Source: Stenotrophomonas maltophilia
Lineage (GTDB): Bacteria; Pseudomonadota; Gammaproteobacteria; Xanthomonadales; Xanthomonadaceae
Assembly: GCA_900113425.1 (NCBI GenBank)
Contig: FOZF01000002.1
Location: 248,001 to 312,000, forward strand
DNA length: 64,000 bases
Direction: 5' to 3'
Part shown: positions 55,861 through 64,000 of the stretch, piece by piece
How positions within the stretch are numbered: position 1 is the first letter of the stretch
How the letters are laid out: each line of letters starts with the position of its first letter
Position numbers and translations under genes: made by a program
The notes under the pieces: generated by a model
What the model saw: only the letters and a program-made list of their open reading frames with translations
Database searches by the model: none
What the model was told of the DNA's origin: nothing

Positions 55861-57825
55861 ATGAACCACGACGCTGCGCCCAAGCAGCTCACCTTCCGCG
55901 CAGTGGCCCTGGCCATCGTGCTGGCGGTGGTGCTGTCCGCGGCCAACGCCTACCTCGGTCTGTTCGCAGGCCTGACCATCGCCACCGCGATTCCCGCCGC
56001 AGTCATTTCCATGGGCGTGCTGCGCCTGCTGGGCGGTGGCTCGATCCTCGAGAACAACATCGTGCAGACCGGCGCCTCGGCCGGTTCCTCGATCGCGGCC
56101 GGTGTCATCTTCACCATCCCCGCGCTGGTGATCATGGGCTACTGGCCGGACTTCAAGTACTGGTGGGTGCTCGGCATTGCCGGTCTGGGCGGCCTGCTGG
56201 GCGTGCTGTTCTCGGTGCCGCTGCGCCGCTCGATGATCGTCGAAGATCCGCTCCCCTTCCCGGAAGGCAAGGCGGCGGCGGAAGTGCTCAAGGCCGGTGA
56301 GAACCCGGGTCCGGGCCTGAAGATCCTGGGCCTGTCGGCGGTGATCGGCGCCTTCGTCAAGCTGGCCGCGGAAAGCGGGATGCGCCTGATTCCCGATGCC
56401 TGGGCTACCTCGGCCTATGTGGGCAGTTCCAAGGTCACCGCCTTCATCGGCACCAACCTGTCGCCGGCGCTGCTGGGCGTGGGCTACATCGTTGGCCTCA
56501 ATGTCGGCATCGTGGTGGTGTCCGGCTCGATCCTGACCTGGCACATCGCCATCCCGCTCTACCAGGCGTTCTTCATGAACACCGACCCGGCACTGGCCGC
56601 GTCGGTGGCCGCTGCGTCCTCCACCGAGGCCGCATTCGCCATCTGGGGCGCGAAGATGCGCTACCTGGGTGTCGGCGCAATGCTGATCGGTGGTATCTGG
56701 ACCCTGATTTCGCTGCGCAAGTCGCTGCTCAACGGCGTCAAGAGCGGCTTTGCCGCCGCCCGCAAGAGCGGCGGTCCGGTGCTGGCGCACACCGAGCGCG
56801 ACCTGCCGATGAAGTGGATGCTGGTCGCCCTGGTGGTCTTCGTGCTGCCGCTGCTCGCGCTGTACCAGGCCATCGTCGGCCAGTGGCACGTGTCGATCCC
56901 GATGACCATCATCATGATCGTCGCCGGCTTCCTGTTCGTGTCGGTCTCGGCCTACCTGGCCGGCCTGATCGGTTCGTCCAACAACCCGGTCTCGGGCATC
57001 ACCATTTCCACCATCCTGTTCGCCTCGGCGGTACTGGTGGTGCTGCTGGGTGCCGATGGCCTCAAGCCGGTCGGTACCGGCGGTGCACCGCTGGGTGCGG
57101 TGGCTGCGATCATGATCGGCGCGGTGGTGTGCTGCGCTGCCGCCGTCGGTGGTGACAATCTGCAGGACCTCAAGGCCGGTTACATCGTCGGCGCTACGCC
57201 GTGGAAGCAGCAGCTGATGCTGGGCATCGGTGCGTTCTCCTGCGCGCTGATCATGGCCCCGGTGCTGAACCTGCTGGCCACCGCCTATGGCATCGGCGTG
57301 AAGACCGAGCTGCACCCGAACGCGCTGGCGGCGCCGCAGGCCAACCTGATGGCGTCGGTGGCCAAGGGCCTGTTCGGTGGCGAGCTGCCGTGGACCTTCA
57401 TCGGAATCGGTGCCGTGGTCGGCGCCGTCATCATCGCCTTCGACAGCTGGCTGAAGGCGCGCAACGCGCGCTTCCGGGTGCCGGTGCTGGCGGCCGCCAT
57501 CGGCATCTACCTGCCGCTGGAGCTGATGGTGCCGATCTTCCTCGGCGGCCTGATCGCCTACCTGGTCGAGCGCTTCCACAAGGTGCGTGCCGATGATGAA
57601 GAAGGCCGCGACCGCGTGCACAAGCCGGGCGTGCTGTTCGCCGCCGGCCTGATCACCGGTGAGGCGCTGATGGGCATCGCCATCGCCATTCCGATCGTGG
57701 TCAGCAGCCGCGCCGACGTACTGGCCGTGCCGTTCCACCTGCCGGCCGCACAGTGGATCGGCCTGGCCGTGCTGTTCCTGGTCGGCTGGCTGATCTACCG
57801 CACCGGCAAGTACGCCAAGGCGTGA
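55861..57825 (+). CDS. OPT-family oligopeptide transporter
   Basis: A 654-residue inner-membrane protein with about 16 segments: QLTFRAVALAIVLAVVLSAANAYLGLFAGLTIATAIPAA-type N-terminus, SSNNPVSGITISTILF (the NPxxG-like OPT motif) and VGGDNLQDLKAGYIVGATPWKQQ. Prokaryotic OPT proteins carry small peptides or metal chelates. The ATG at 55861 follows AGGGG; six upstream codons from a TTG are possible. Its neighbours, two peptidases and a POT carrier, favour a peptide role. Confidence 0.9.
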   Translation: MNHDAAPKQLTFRAVALAIVLAVVLSAANAYLGLFAGLTIATAIPAAVISMGVLRLLGGGSILENNIVQTGASAGSSIAAGVIFTIPALVIMGYWPDFKYWWVLGIAGLGGLLGVLFSVPLRRSMIVEDPLPFPEGKAAAEVLKAGENPGPGLKILGLSAVIGAFVKLAAESGMRLIPDAWATSAYVGSSKVTAFIGTNLSPALLGVGYIVGLNVGIVVVSGSILTWHIAIPLYQAFFMNTDPALAASVAAASSTEAAFAIWGAKMRYLGVGAMLIGGIWTLISLRKSLLNGVKSGFAAARKSGGPVLAHTERDLPMKWMLVALVVFVLPLLALYQAIVGQWHVSIPMTIIMIVAGFLFVSVSAYLAGLIGSSNNPVSGITISTILFASAVLVVLLGADGLKPVGTGGAPLGAVAAIMIGAVVCCAAAVGGDNLQDLKAGYIVGATPWKQQLMLGIGAFSCALIMAPVLNLLATAYGIGVKTELHPNALAAPQANLMASVAKGLFGGELPWTFIGIGAVVGAVIIAFDSWLKARNARFRVPVLAAAIGIYLPLELMVPIFLGGLIAYLVERFHKVRADDEEGRDRVHKPGVLFAAGLITGEALMGIAIAIPIVVSSRADVLAVPFHLPAAQWIGLAVLFLVGWLIYRTGKYAKA

Positions 57826-57830
57826 TGCGC

Positions 57831-57923
57831 GGGGTCGGATCCCTTCCCGCCGGGAAGGGCTCTGACCCCACGCCGGCGGCGCCTGGGGTCAGAGCCGATT
57901 CCTACGGAATCGGATCCGACCCC
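57831..57923. repeat. two tandem hairpins of a conserved-arm/variable-stem family
   Basis: The first hairpin is 57831-57848 with 57852-57869 (outer arm GGGGTCGGATCC, inner stem CTTCCC, loop GCC). The second is 57885-57902 with 57906-57923 (outer arm GGGGTCAGAGCC, inner stem GATTCC, loop TAC). Both close with a GACCCC arm. A third member lies at 61479. The inner stems differ completely yet stay self-complementary. Confidence 0.8.
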
Positions 57924-57933
57924 GGGTCCACCC

Positions 57934-57959
57934 GCAAACCGCGCTACGGCGCGGTTTGC
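57934..57959. terminator. hairpin terminator after the OPT gene
   Basis: A perfect 11-bp stem GCAAACCGCGC / GCGCGGTTTGC with a TACG loop, followed by TGTTT. Confidence 0.7.
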
Positions 57960-58059
57960 TGTTTCTGGCGGCTGCCCGATCACGGCCATGACCGATGGCC
58001 TTGGCAGCCCCGGGCTGCGGGGCCTACCATCGCGTTTTTGCCGTCCTGCGGAGATCCCG

Positions 58060-60138
58060 ATGAAACTGCGTCATGCCCTGCTGCCACTGAGCCTGCTGGC
58101 CGCTCTGCCCAGCGTCGCCGCTGCCCGTGGCCTGGAGATCCGCGACATGGTGGCGATGGATCGCGTTTCCGCGCCGGTGCTGAGCGCCGATGGCGGCACC
58201 GTGGTGTTTGCCAAGCGCAGCACCGACGCCAGCCTCAAGGCCAGCACCGCCCTGTACGCACGCAACCTGCGCACGCGTGATGCGGCACCGCCGAAGCAGA
58301 TCACCCCGGCCGGCTGGAACGTCAATTCCGCCTCGCTGTCGGCGGACGGCCAGACGGTGTACTTCCTCAGCGCCAAAAATGGCAGCCAGCAGCTGTACGC
58401 GCAGGCGATCAACGGCGGCGCCCCGCGCCAGCTGACCGATTTCCCGGTGGATGTGGACAGCTACCACGTCTCGCCACAGGACGACCGCGTGCTGTTCAGC
58501 GCCGGCGTGTTCCAGACCTGCGCGTCGGACCTGGCCTGCACCGAGAAGAAGCTGAAAGAGAAGAAGGACGCCAAGGCCAGCGGCCAGGTCTGGGATTCGA
58601 TGTTCGTGCGCCATTGGGATACCTGGAACGACGGCCGTCGCAACACCCTGTTCGTCGCGCCGCTGCCGGGCGCCCAGGCCGGCCCGGTCAAGGGGGCTTC
58701 GGCGCTGAGCGCCACCCTCGATGGCGATGCGCCGTCCAAGCCATTCGGTGGCAATGATGACTTCGCGTGGTCGCCGGACGGCAGCAGCGTGGTCGCCAGC
58801 ATCCGCGTGGCTGGCCGCGAGGAACCGTGGTCGACCAACTTCGACCTCTATCGCTTCGATGCTGCCGGCCGTCAGGCACCGGTGAACCTGACCGCCTCCA
58901 ACCCGGCATGGGATGCGGGCCCGGTGTTCAGTGCCGATGGCAAGACGCTGTTCTACCGTGCGATGAAGCGCCCCGGCTTTGAAGCCGACCGGTTCGGCCT
59001 GATGGCGATGGATCTGGCCAGCGGCAAGAGCCGTGAAATCGCCCCGCAGTGGGATCGCTCGGCGGGCGGCATCGTCCTGTCCGCCGACGGCGCCAGCATC
59101 TACACCACCGCCGATGATCTGGGCGAGCACCCGCTGTTCCAGATCGATGTCGCCAGCGGCAAGGCTACCCGGCTGATCGGCGATGGCAGCGTGACCGCCG
59201 TCGATGTGGCCGGCAACAGCGTGGCGATCACCCGCAACAGCCTGAAGAGCAACGACCAGGTGCTGGTCGGCCTGCTGCCGGCCGCCGGCCAGCCGATGGG
59301 CGAGCTGCGTGCGCTGACACCGTCCGCCGGCGACGTGCTGAAGGACGTCAGCTTCGGCGATTTCGAGCAGTTCTCGTTCAAGGGCTGGAACAACGACACC
59401 GTGCACGGCTACGTGGTCAAGCCGCACAACTACCAGGAAGGCAAGTCCTACCCGGTCGCGTTCCTGATCCACGGCGGTCCGCAGGGCAGCTTCGGCAACG
59501 GCTGGAGCTACCGCTGGAATCCGCAGACCTATGCGGGCCAGGGCTACGCGGTGGTGATGATCGATTTCCACGGCTCCACCGGTTACGGTCAGGCATTCAC
59601 CGATGCGATCAGCCAGCACTGGGGTGATCGTCCGCTGGAAGACCTGCAGAAGGGCTGGGACGCGGCGCTGAAGAAGTATTCGTTCCTCAACGGTGACAAG
59701 GCCTGTGCTCTGGGCGCCAGCTATGGCGGCTTCATGGTCAACTGGATCGCCGGCAACTGGAACGGCCCGTTCAAGTGCCTGGTCAACCATGATGGCGTGT
59801 TCGACCAGCGCATGATGGGCTACGCCACCGAAGAGCTGTGGTTCACCGAGTGGGAGCAGGGCGGCACGCCGTACCAGAAGGCGGTGAACTACGAGAAGTT
59901 CAACCCGGTCAACCACGTGGCGGACTGGAAGAAGCCGATCCTGATCATCCATGGCCAGCAGGACTTCCGTATTCCGGTCGAGCAGGGCCTGGCGGCATTC
60001 ACGGCGGCGCAGCGGCAGGGGATCGAGTCGAAGTTCCTGTACTTCCCGGACGAGAACCACTGGGTGCTCAAGCCGCACAACAGCATCCTGTGGCATGACA
60101 CGGTCAACGGCTGGCTGAAGCAGCATATCGGCAACTGA
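58060..60138 (+). CDS. exported S9-family dipeptidyl peptidase-like enzyme
   Basis: A 692-residue protein with a signal peptide (ALLPLSLLAALPSVAA), a seven-bladed-propeller-like N-terminal half rich in SADG repeats (VLSADGGTVVF, SLSADGQTVYF, WSPDGSSVVAS), and a C-terminal alpha/beta hydrolase. The triad is Ser554 in GASYGG, Asp635 in GQQDFR and His667 in DENHW. It resembles bacterial dipeptidyl-peptidase 5 enzymes that trim peptides in the periplasm. The ATG follows GGAGATCCCG. A strong terminator follows the stop. Confidence 0.92.
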   Translation: MKLRHALLPLSLLAALPSVAAARGLEIRDMVAMDRVSAPVLSADGGTVVFAKRSTDASLKASTALYARNLRTRDAAPPKQITPAGWNVNSASLSADGQTVYFLSAKNGSQQLYAQAINGGAPRQLTDFPVDVDSYHVSPQDDRVLFSAGVFQTCASDLACTEKKLKEKKDAKASGQVWDSMFVRHWDTWNDGRRNTLFVAPLPGAQAGPVKGASALSATLDGDAPSKPFGGNDDFAWSPDGSSVVASIRVAGREEPWSTNFDLYRFDAAGRQAPVNLTASNPAWDAGPVFSADGKTLFYRAMKRPGFEADRFGLMAMDLASGKSREIAPQWDRSAGGIVLSADGASIYTTADDLGEHPLFQIDVASGKATRLIGDGSVTAVDVAGNSVAITRNSLKSNDQVLVGLLPAAGQPMGELRALTPSAGDVLKDVSFGDFEQFSFKGWNNDTVHGYVVKPHNYQEGKSYPVAFLIHGGPQGSFGNGWSYRWNPQTYAGQGYAVVMIDFHGSTGYGQAFTDAISQHWGDRPLEDLQKGWDAALKKYSFLNGDKACALGASYGGFMVNWIAGNWNGPFKCLVNHDGVFDQRMMGYATEELWFTEWEQGGTPYQKAVNYEKFNPVNHVADWKKPILIIHGQQDFRIPVEQGLAAFTAAQRQGIESKFLYFPDENHWVLKPHNSILWHDTVNGWLKQHIGN

Positions 60139-60144
60139 TGATTG

Positions 60145-60169
60145 AAGCGCCGCCTTGCAGGCGGCGCTT
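60145..60169 (+). terminator. rho-independent terminator after the dipeptidyl peptidase gene
   Basis: A 10-bp stem AAGCGCCGCC / GGCGGCGCTT followed by TGCTTT. Confidence 0.88.
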
Positions 60170-60198
60170 TGCTTTCCGCCTTCATTCCGCCAGCAGTG

Positions 60199-60220
60199 GC
60201 CGAGCCTGGCTCGGCTCTAC
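60199..60220 (-). repeat. SMAG-type GTAG hairpin (minus orientation)
   Basis: Read on the minus strand: GTAGA followed by the hairpin GCCGAG / CTCGGC around CCAGG; 12 nt before the DUF819 start. Confidence 0.7.
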
Positions 60221-60232
60221 CCGAGCGCCCGC

Positions 60233-61477
60233 ATGACTTCCAACGCCCTGATCCAGAACGACATCGTGGTCTTCGGCCTGATCGCCGCCACCCTGGGGGC
60301 CGTGTTCTGGACCGCCTCGCGCGAGCAGGGGCCGTGGAAGCGCTTCTACACCTTCGTGCCGGCGTTGCTGCTGTGTTATCTCATTCCCGGCATCTACAAC
60401 ACCGTTGGCCTGATCGACGGGCAGAACACCGCGCTGTACAACCCGGTCGCGCGTGACATCCTGCTGCCGGCGGCGCTGGTGCTGCTGACCCTGGCGGTGG
60501 ACATCAAGGGCATCCTGCGGCTGGGGCCGAAGCTGGTACTGATGTACCTGGGCGCTTCCGCCAGCATCATGCTCGGTGCCGTGGTCGCCTTCCTGCTGAT
60601 GCGCGCGCTGCACCCGGAAACCGTTGCCGGCGACACCTGGGCGGGCATGGCCGCACTGGCCGGCAGCTGGATCGGCGGTGGGGCGAACATGCTGGCGATG
60701 CGCGAAGTATTCGACGTCAACGCCACCACCTTCGGCCAGTTCGCCGTGGTCGATGTGGGTGTCGGCTACGTCTGGATGGCGGTGCTGATCTTCCTTGCCG
60801 GGCGCGCCGCGAAGATCGACGCGCGCAGCGGTGCCGATACCTCGGCCATCGACGAACTGAAGGAACGCATCGCGCGCTTCCAGGCCGAACACGAGCGCAT
60901 TCCCAGCCTGACCGATCTGATGCTGATCGTCGCTGTTGCGTTCGGTGGCGTCGGTCTGGCGCATGCGATCGGCGCGCCGCTGGCGGCCTGGTTCAAGGCC
61001 CATGTCGGCTGGGCATCGCAGTTCAGCCTGGATGCTCCCTTCGTCTGGGTGGTGGTGCTGTCGACCACGCTGGGCCTGGGCCTGAGTTTTACCCGGGCGC
61101 GCACGCTGGAGGGAGCGGGAGCGTCACGTCTGGGGTCGCTGCTGCTGTACTTCCTGATCGCCTGCATCGGCATGCAGATGGATCTGCTGGCATTGCTGGA
61201 CCGTCCGTGGCTGTTCCTGCTCGGCCTGATCTGGATCGCCGTGCACATCGTGCTGCTGTGGTGCCTGGGCCGGTTGCTGAAGGTGCCGTTCTTCTACTTT
61301 GCCATCGGCTCGCAGTCGAACATCGGCGGTCCGGCCTCGGCGCCCGTGGTGGCCGCCGCCTTCCATCCCGCATTGGCACCGGTAGGCGTGCTGCTGGGAA
61401 CGATGGGCTACGCCACCGGGACCTACCTGGCGTACATCGTCGGCATCACCCTGCGTGCGCTGGCAGGGCAGGGGTGA
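60233..61477 (+). CDS. DUF819 membrane protein
   Basis: A 414-residue protein with about 12 hydrophobic segments, the DUF819 (YjcL-like) N-terminus LIQNDIVVFGLIAATLGAVFW, and the conserved ALAGSWIGGGANMLAMREVF and GSQSNIGGPASAPVVAAAFHP. The family is related to sodium:glutamate-type symporters but has no firm substrate. The ATG at 60233 follows the GTAG repeat; a longer frame from 60155 runs through the terminator hairpin and is rejected. Confidence 0.8.
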   Translation: MTSNALIQNDIVVFGLIAATLGAVFWTASREQGPWKRFYTFVPALLLCYLIPGIYNTVGLIDGQNTALYNPVARDILLPAALVLLTLAVDIKGILRLGPKLVLMYLGASASIMLGAVVAFLLMRALHPETVAGDTWAGMAALAGSWIGGGANMLAMREVFDVNATTFGQFAVVDVGVGYVWMAVLIFLAGRAAKIDARSGADTSAIDELKERIARFQAEHERIPSLTDLMLIVAVAFGGVGLAHAIGAPLAAWFKAHVGWASQFSLDAPFVWVVVLSTTLGLGLSFTRARTLEGAGASRLGSLLLYFLIACIGMQMDLLALLDRPWLFLLGLIWIAVHIVLLWCLGRLLKVPFFYFAIGSQSNIGGPASAPVVAAAFHPALAPVGVLLGTMGYATGTYLAYIVGITLRALAGQG

Positions 61478-61478
61478 T

Positions 61479-61519
61479 GGGGTCAGATCCCTTTTGCTGC
61501 GCAAAAGGGATCTGACCCC
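61479..61519. repeat. 41-nt perfect hairpin of the conserved-arm/variable-stem family
   Basis: A perfect 19-bp stem with a TGC loop. The outer arm is GGGGTCAGATCC, as in the 57.8-kb copies; the inner stem is CTTTTGC / GCAAAAG. It begins 1 nt after the DUF819 stop and could also end transcription of both convergent genes. Confidence 0.85.
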
Positions 61520-61542
61520 GTTTCACGACCGCGCCCGCGGCC

Positions 61543-62022
61543 TTACGCCACTGGCAATCCACGTTCGATCAGCCAGGCCCTCGCATCTTCGGCGTCCTGC
61601 TCGAACCACGCCTTCGTCGATCCCAACCGGTACGTATACCCCCACGCGTCCATGTCGGCCATCAGTCGCGCACTGCCGACACCGGGCAGCTGCGCGGCCA
61701 GCACGATCTGCAGATAGCAGGTGGCATCTTCCTCGGCGACCGAGTCAGTGGCATCGGTATGCACCTGCGCGCGCCGCTCCGGCGGCAGCACGATCAGGTG
61801 GCAGGCCTCGTGCAGCATCGAATGCACGGGCGTGTCGTCGCGCACATAGACGTTGCTGGCGATGATGCCTGCTTCAGGTTCGCCCCAGTAGCTGCCGGGA
61901 ATCGGCTCGCCGGCGGCGACGTGGTGCAGCTCCAGCCCATGCGCGGCAAGCAGGCGCCGTGCATCTGCGAAGGCGATATCGCCCACGCAGGTGATGTCCA
62001 CGGGGGTTGTCGGGTCGGTCAT
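61543..62022 (-). CDS. small protein with HExxH-like motif, unknown family
   Basis: A 159-residue soluble protein. MLHEACHLIVL gives HEACH, an HExxH zinc-protease motif, and AEEDATCYLQIVLA about 25 residues later could supply a third ligand (Glu). The rest (ITCVGDIAFADARRLLAAHGLEL, PIPGSYWGEPEAGIIASNVYV) matches nothing I recognise. It could be a minimal zincin or a protein that keeps only the fold. The start is the ATG at 62022; a longer frame from 62046 is possible. It is on the same strand as minCDE, 47 nt after minE. Confidence 0.6.
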   Translation of the reverse strand: MTDPTTPVDITCVGDIAFADARRLLAAHGLELHHVAAGEPIPGSYWGEPEAGIIASNVYVRDDTPVHSMLHEACHLIVLPPERRAQVHTDATDSVAEEDATCYLQIVLAAQLPGVGSARLMADMDAWGYTYRLGSTKAWFEQDAEDARAWLIERGLPVA

Positions 62023-62069
62023 GGGCAAGCATGCAGCCCCGCCCATGCAGGCACGGGCGGGGCAGGGGC

Positions 62070-62330
62070 TCAGGGCTTTTCCGGGCCTTCCGGCAGCGCC
62101 ACGGAGATGTCCAGCACGTCGTGCTGGCCATCCTTGACCAGGTCGACCTTCACCGCGTCGACGTCGATGTTGACGTACTTCTTGATCACTTCCAGCAGCT
62201 CGCGCTGCAGCAGCGGCAGGTAGTCCGGGCCACCGCGATGGCTGCGCTCCTGCGCGATGATGATCTGCAGGCGGTTCTTGGCGGTTTCGGCGGTGGTCTT
62301 CTTCGCTTTGAGGAAATCAAACAGGCCCAT
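62070..62330 (-). CDS. minE: cell division topological specificity factor MinE
   Basis: An 86-residue protein: N-terminal [20 protein letters not shown] with the membrane-targeting and MinD-contact region ([10 protein letters not shown]), then the dimer domain [16 protein letters not shown]. It stimulates MinD ATPase and drives pole-to-pole oscillation. The ribosome site GAGGG lies at the end of minD; only 2 nt separate the genes. Confidence 0.96.
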   Translation of the reverse strand: MGLFDFLKAKKTTAETAKNRLQIIIAQERSHRGGPDYLPLLQRELLEVIKKYVNIDVDAVKVDLVKDGQHDVLDISVALPEGPEKP

Positions 62331-62332
62331 GC

Positions 62333-63142
62333 TTACCCTCCGAACAGCTTGCTGAAGAAGCCCTTCTTCTCCACGGTGGTGAAGCGCATCGGCCGCTCCT
62401 CGCCCAGGATGCGGCTCACCGCATCGTCATACGCCTGGCCAGCGATCGATTCGCCATCGAGGATCACCGGCTCGCCCTTGTTGGAGGCGTTCAGCACGTC
62501 ACCCGATTCGGGGATCACGCCGATCGCCTTCAGGCCCAGCACTTCCTCCACGTCGACGATGCTCAGCATCTCGCCGGTTTCCACGCGCGACGGGCTGTAA
62601 CGGGTCAGCAGCAGGAAGGCCGGCACGTCCTGGCCTGATTCGGCCTTGTGCGTCTTCGAGTCCAGCAGGCCGATGATGCGGTCGGAGTCGCGCACCGAGG
62701 ATACTTCCGGGTTCACCACCACCACCGCGCGGTCGGCGAAGTACATCGCCAGGAAGGCGCCCTTCTCGATGCCGGCCGGGGAGTCGCAGATCACGAAGTC
62801 AAAACCGTCGGCGGCCAGGTCCTTCAGCACCTTGCCCACGCCCTCCTGGGTCAGCGCGTCCTTGTCGCGGGTCTGCGAGGCAGCCAGCACGTACAGGTTG
62901 TCGAAGCGCTTGTCCTTGATCAGGGCCTGCTTGAGGGTGGCTTCGCCGTGCACGACGTTGACGAAGTCGTACACCACGCGGCGTTCGCAGCCCATGATCA
63001 GGTCGAGGTTGCGCAGGCCGACGTCGAAGTCGATCACCGCCACCTTCTTGCCGCGCCGTGCCAGGCCGCAGGCCAGGCTCGCGCTGGTAGTGGTCTTGCC
63101 GACGCCGCCCTTGCCGGAGGTGACTACGATGATTTCAGCCAA
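62333..63142 (-). CDS. minD: septum-site-determining ATPase MinD
   Basis: A 269-residue deviant Walker A ATPase: [10 protein letters not shown] (9-18), [26 protein letters not shown], and a C-terminal amphipathic membrane helix ([12 protein letters not shown]). It recruits MinC to the membrane. The start is a TTG at 63142 with a strong ribosome site (AGGAG, 7 nt spacing), which gives the universal [14 protein letters not shown]-terminus; the in-frame residues upstream are not MinD-like. Confidence 0.96.
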   Translation of the reverse strand: MAEIIVVTSGKGGVGKTTTSASLACGLARRGKKVAVIDFDVGLRNLDLIMGCERRVVYDFVNVVHGEATLKQALIKDKRFDNLYVLAASQTRDKDALTQEGVGKVLKDLAADGFDFVICDSPAGIEKGAFLAMYFADRAVVVVNPEVSSVRDSDRIIGLLDSKTHKAESGQDVPAFLLLTRYSPSRVETGEMLSIVDVEEVLGLKAIGVIPESGDVLNASNKGEPVILDGESIAGQAYDDAVSRILGEERPMRFTTVEKKGFFSKLFGG

Positions 63143-63180
63143 AGGACTTCTCCTGGTTCTGCATGATGTTGGGGGCTGCG

Positions 63181-63972
63181 TCAGTCCAGCGCAGCGATCT
63201 TGACCTGGTCCTGTTCCAGCCACACCTGCACGGCCTTGCCGCGCAGGTTGTCCGGGACATCGTCCAGTACCTTGTAGTGGCCGGCAATGGCCACCAGTTC
63301 CGCATGGAAATCACGGCAGAAGATGCGTGCCGCGGTGTTGCCCTGGGCACCTGCCAGCGCGCGGCCGCGCAGGGTGCCGTAGATATGGATGCTGCCGTCG
63401 GCGATGACCTCGGCACCGGCGCCGACGGTCGCCATGACCGTCAGGTCGCAGTTCTCCGCGTACAGCTGCTGGCCGGAGCGCACATTGCCAAGCTGCATGC
63501 GGCCCGGTTGCGGTGCCGTGCCCTCGGCCACCCTGGCCACCGGAGCGGCCGGGGCCGGCTTCGGTTCAGCGCGGGCGGCGCGGCGCGGCTCCGGCGCAGG
63601 CGCAGGCGGCGGGGCCGGCTCGCTCTCGACACGCTCGTACTGGGCGCGGAACTTGGCCAGCAGCGGCAGCCCGAGCTGCTGCGAGAGCTGGTCGACCGCG
63701 CTGGTGCCATAGGCCAGCGCCACCGGCAGCACGCCGGCGCTGCGCAGGCCATCGACCAGCGCCTGCGCGGTGGCCACGTCCGGTACCTGGCTGAGGCCGC
63801 CGAAGTCCAGGATCACCGCGGCACGGCCGAACAGTTTCGGGGCGCGGGTCACCCGTTCGCGCATTTCCTGCACGAGTCGTTCGACATCGAGGGTCCGCAC
63901 GCGCAGGTTGGCGATGCCGACCTGGCCGATCTTCAGTTCACCTGCCTGTTCGTAATCGAAATTCACCGCCAC
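63181..63972 (-). CDS. minC: septum-site-determining protein MinC
   Basis: A 263-residue inhibitor of FtsZ rings: N-terminal domain ELKIGQVGIANLRVRTLDV to YGTSAVDQLSQQLGLPLL, a Pro/Ala-rich linker, and the C-terminal beta-helix with VRSGQQLYAENCDLTVMATVGAGAEV and GSIHIYGTLRGRALAGA. The GTG at 63972 has GGGGA 7 nt upstream and matches the position of starts in related species. However, the frame stays open to the window end, so a start further upstream cannot be excluded. First gene of minCDE. Confidence 0.94.
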   Translation of the reverse strand: MAVNFDYEQAGELKIGQVGIANLRVRTLDVERLVQEMRERVTRAPKLFGRAAVILDFGGLSQVPDVATAQALVDGLRSAGVLPVALAYGTSAVDQLSQQLGLPLLAKFRAQYERVESEPAPPPAPAPEPRRAARAEPKPAPAAPVARVAEGTAPQPGRMQLGNVRSGQQLYAENCDLTVMATVGAGAEVIADGSIHIYGTLRGRALAGAQGNTAARIFCRDFHAELVAIAGHYKVLDDVPDNLRGKAVQVWLEQDQVKIAALD

Positions 63973-64000
63973 GCTCAGGTCCCCGTCGGCCGCTGTGCCT

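Overview
The window is a gene-dense, high-GC chromosome segment that looks like Stenotrophomonas (S. maltophilia group, Xanthomonadaceae). The evidence is the protein repertoire, several GTAG-headed intergenic hairpins of the SMAG type, a Xanthomonas-like maltodextrin locus and a minCDE operon with Xanthomonadaceae-type sequences. No rRNA, tRNA, CRISPR array, prophage or insertion sequence was seen. Most gaps are short, and many genes overlap by 1-8 bases in operons.

Layout. 1-7.8 kb: starch/maltodextrin use. A GH97 alpha-glucosidase (cut by the window edge) faces an overlapping operon of an exported six-hairpin glycosidase, an MFS sugar carrier and an exported GH13 amylase-like enzyme; an SseB-like gene and a LacI regulator follow. 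8.1-8.7 kb: ssb. 8.8-18.6 kb: the most interesting block, a probable glycoside C3-oxidation (3-keto-sugar) locus made of two convergent operons. The plus operon encodes a Tat-exported TIM-barrel protein, a GMC flavoprotein, its Tat small subunit and a DUF1080 3-keto-disaccharide hydrolase. The minus operon encodes a TIM-barrel protein, an NHS-type MFS carrier, a Gfo/Idh/MocA oxidoreductase, a second exported TIM-barrel protein and a small cytochrome c. Each operon begins at the same perfect palindrome, TGCAATCGATTGCA (8803-8816 and 17496-17509), and a LacI regulator is divergent from the second copy. A large TonB-dependent receptor follows (18.6-21.6 kb) with an A+T-rich upstream region.

21.9-33.6 kb: mixed housekeeping and accessory genes. 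They are an AI-2E-type transporter, a diguanylate cyclase, a GNAT acetyltransferase with a possible 47-codon upstream ORF, ArsR plus a cupin-DUF2867 fusion under a 20-bp palindrome, a DUF2975/YozG-like pair, TerC-CBS, a metallophosphoesterase, an MHS transporter and a nucleoside hydrolase. 33.7-41.9 kb: a complete malonate decarboxylase set on the minus strand (mdcA-C-D-E-G-B-H), a MatC-like carrier and a GntR/FCD regulator. 42.0-46.2 kb: a siderophore-type TonB receptor and malate:quinone oxidoreductase. 46.4-48.0 kb: a PAAR protein carrying a metzincin-like protease domain, overlapped by a small exported protein; this reads as a type VI secretion effector with a candidate immunity protein.

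48.1-61.5 kb: argP/argO, then peptide use: two S9 peptidases, a POT and an OPT oligopeptide transporter, with an acyltransferase-like membrane protein and a DUF819 protein among them. Three copies of an unusual hairpin family (conserved outer arms, variable inner stem) lie at 57.8 and 61.5 kb. 61.5-64 kb: a small HExxH protein and minE-minD-minC.

All functions are read from sequence motifs and family knowledge; no database search was run.
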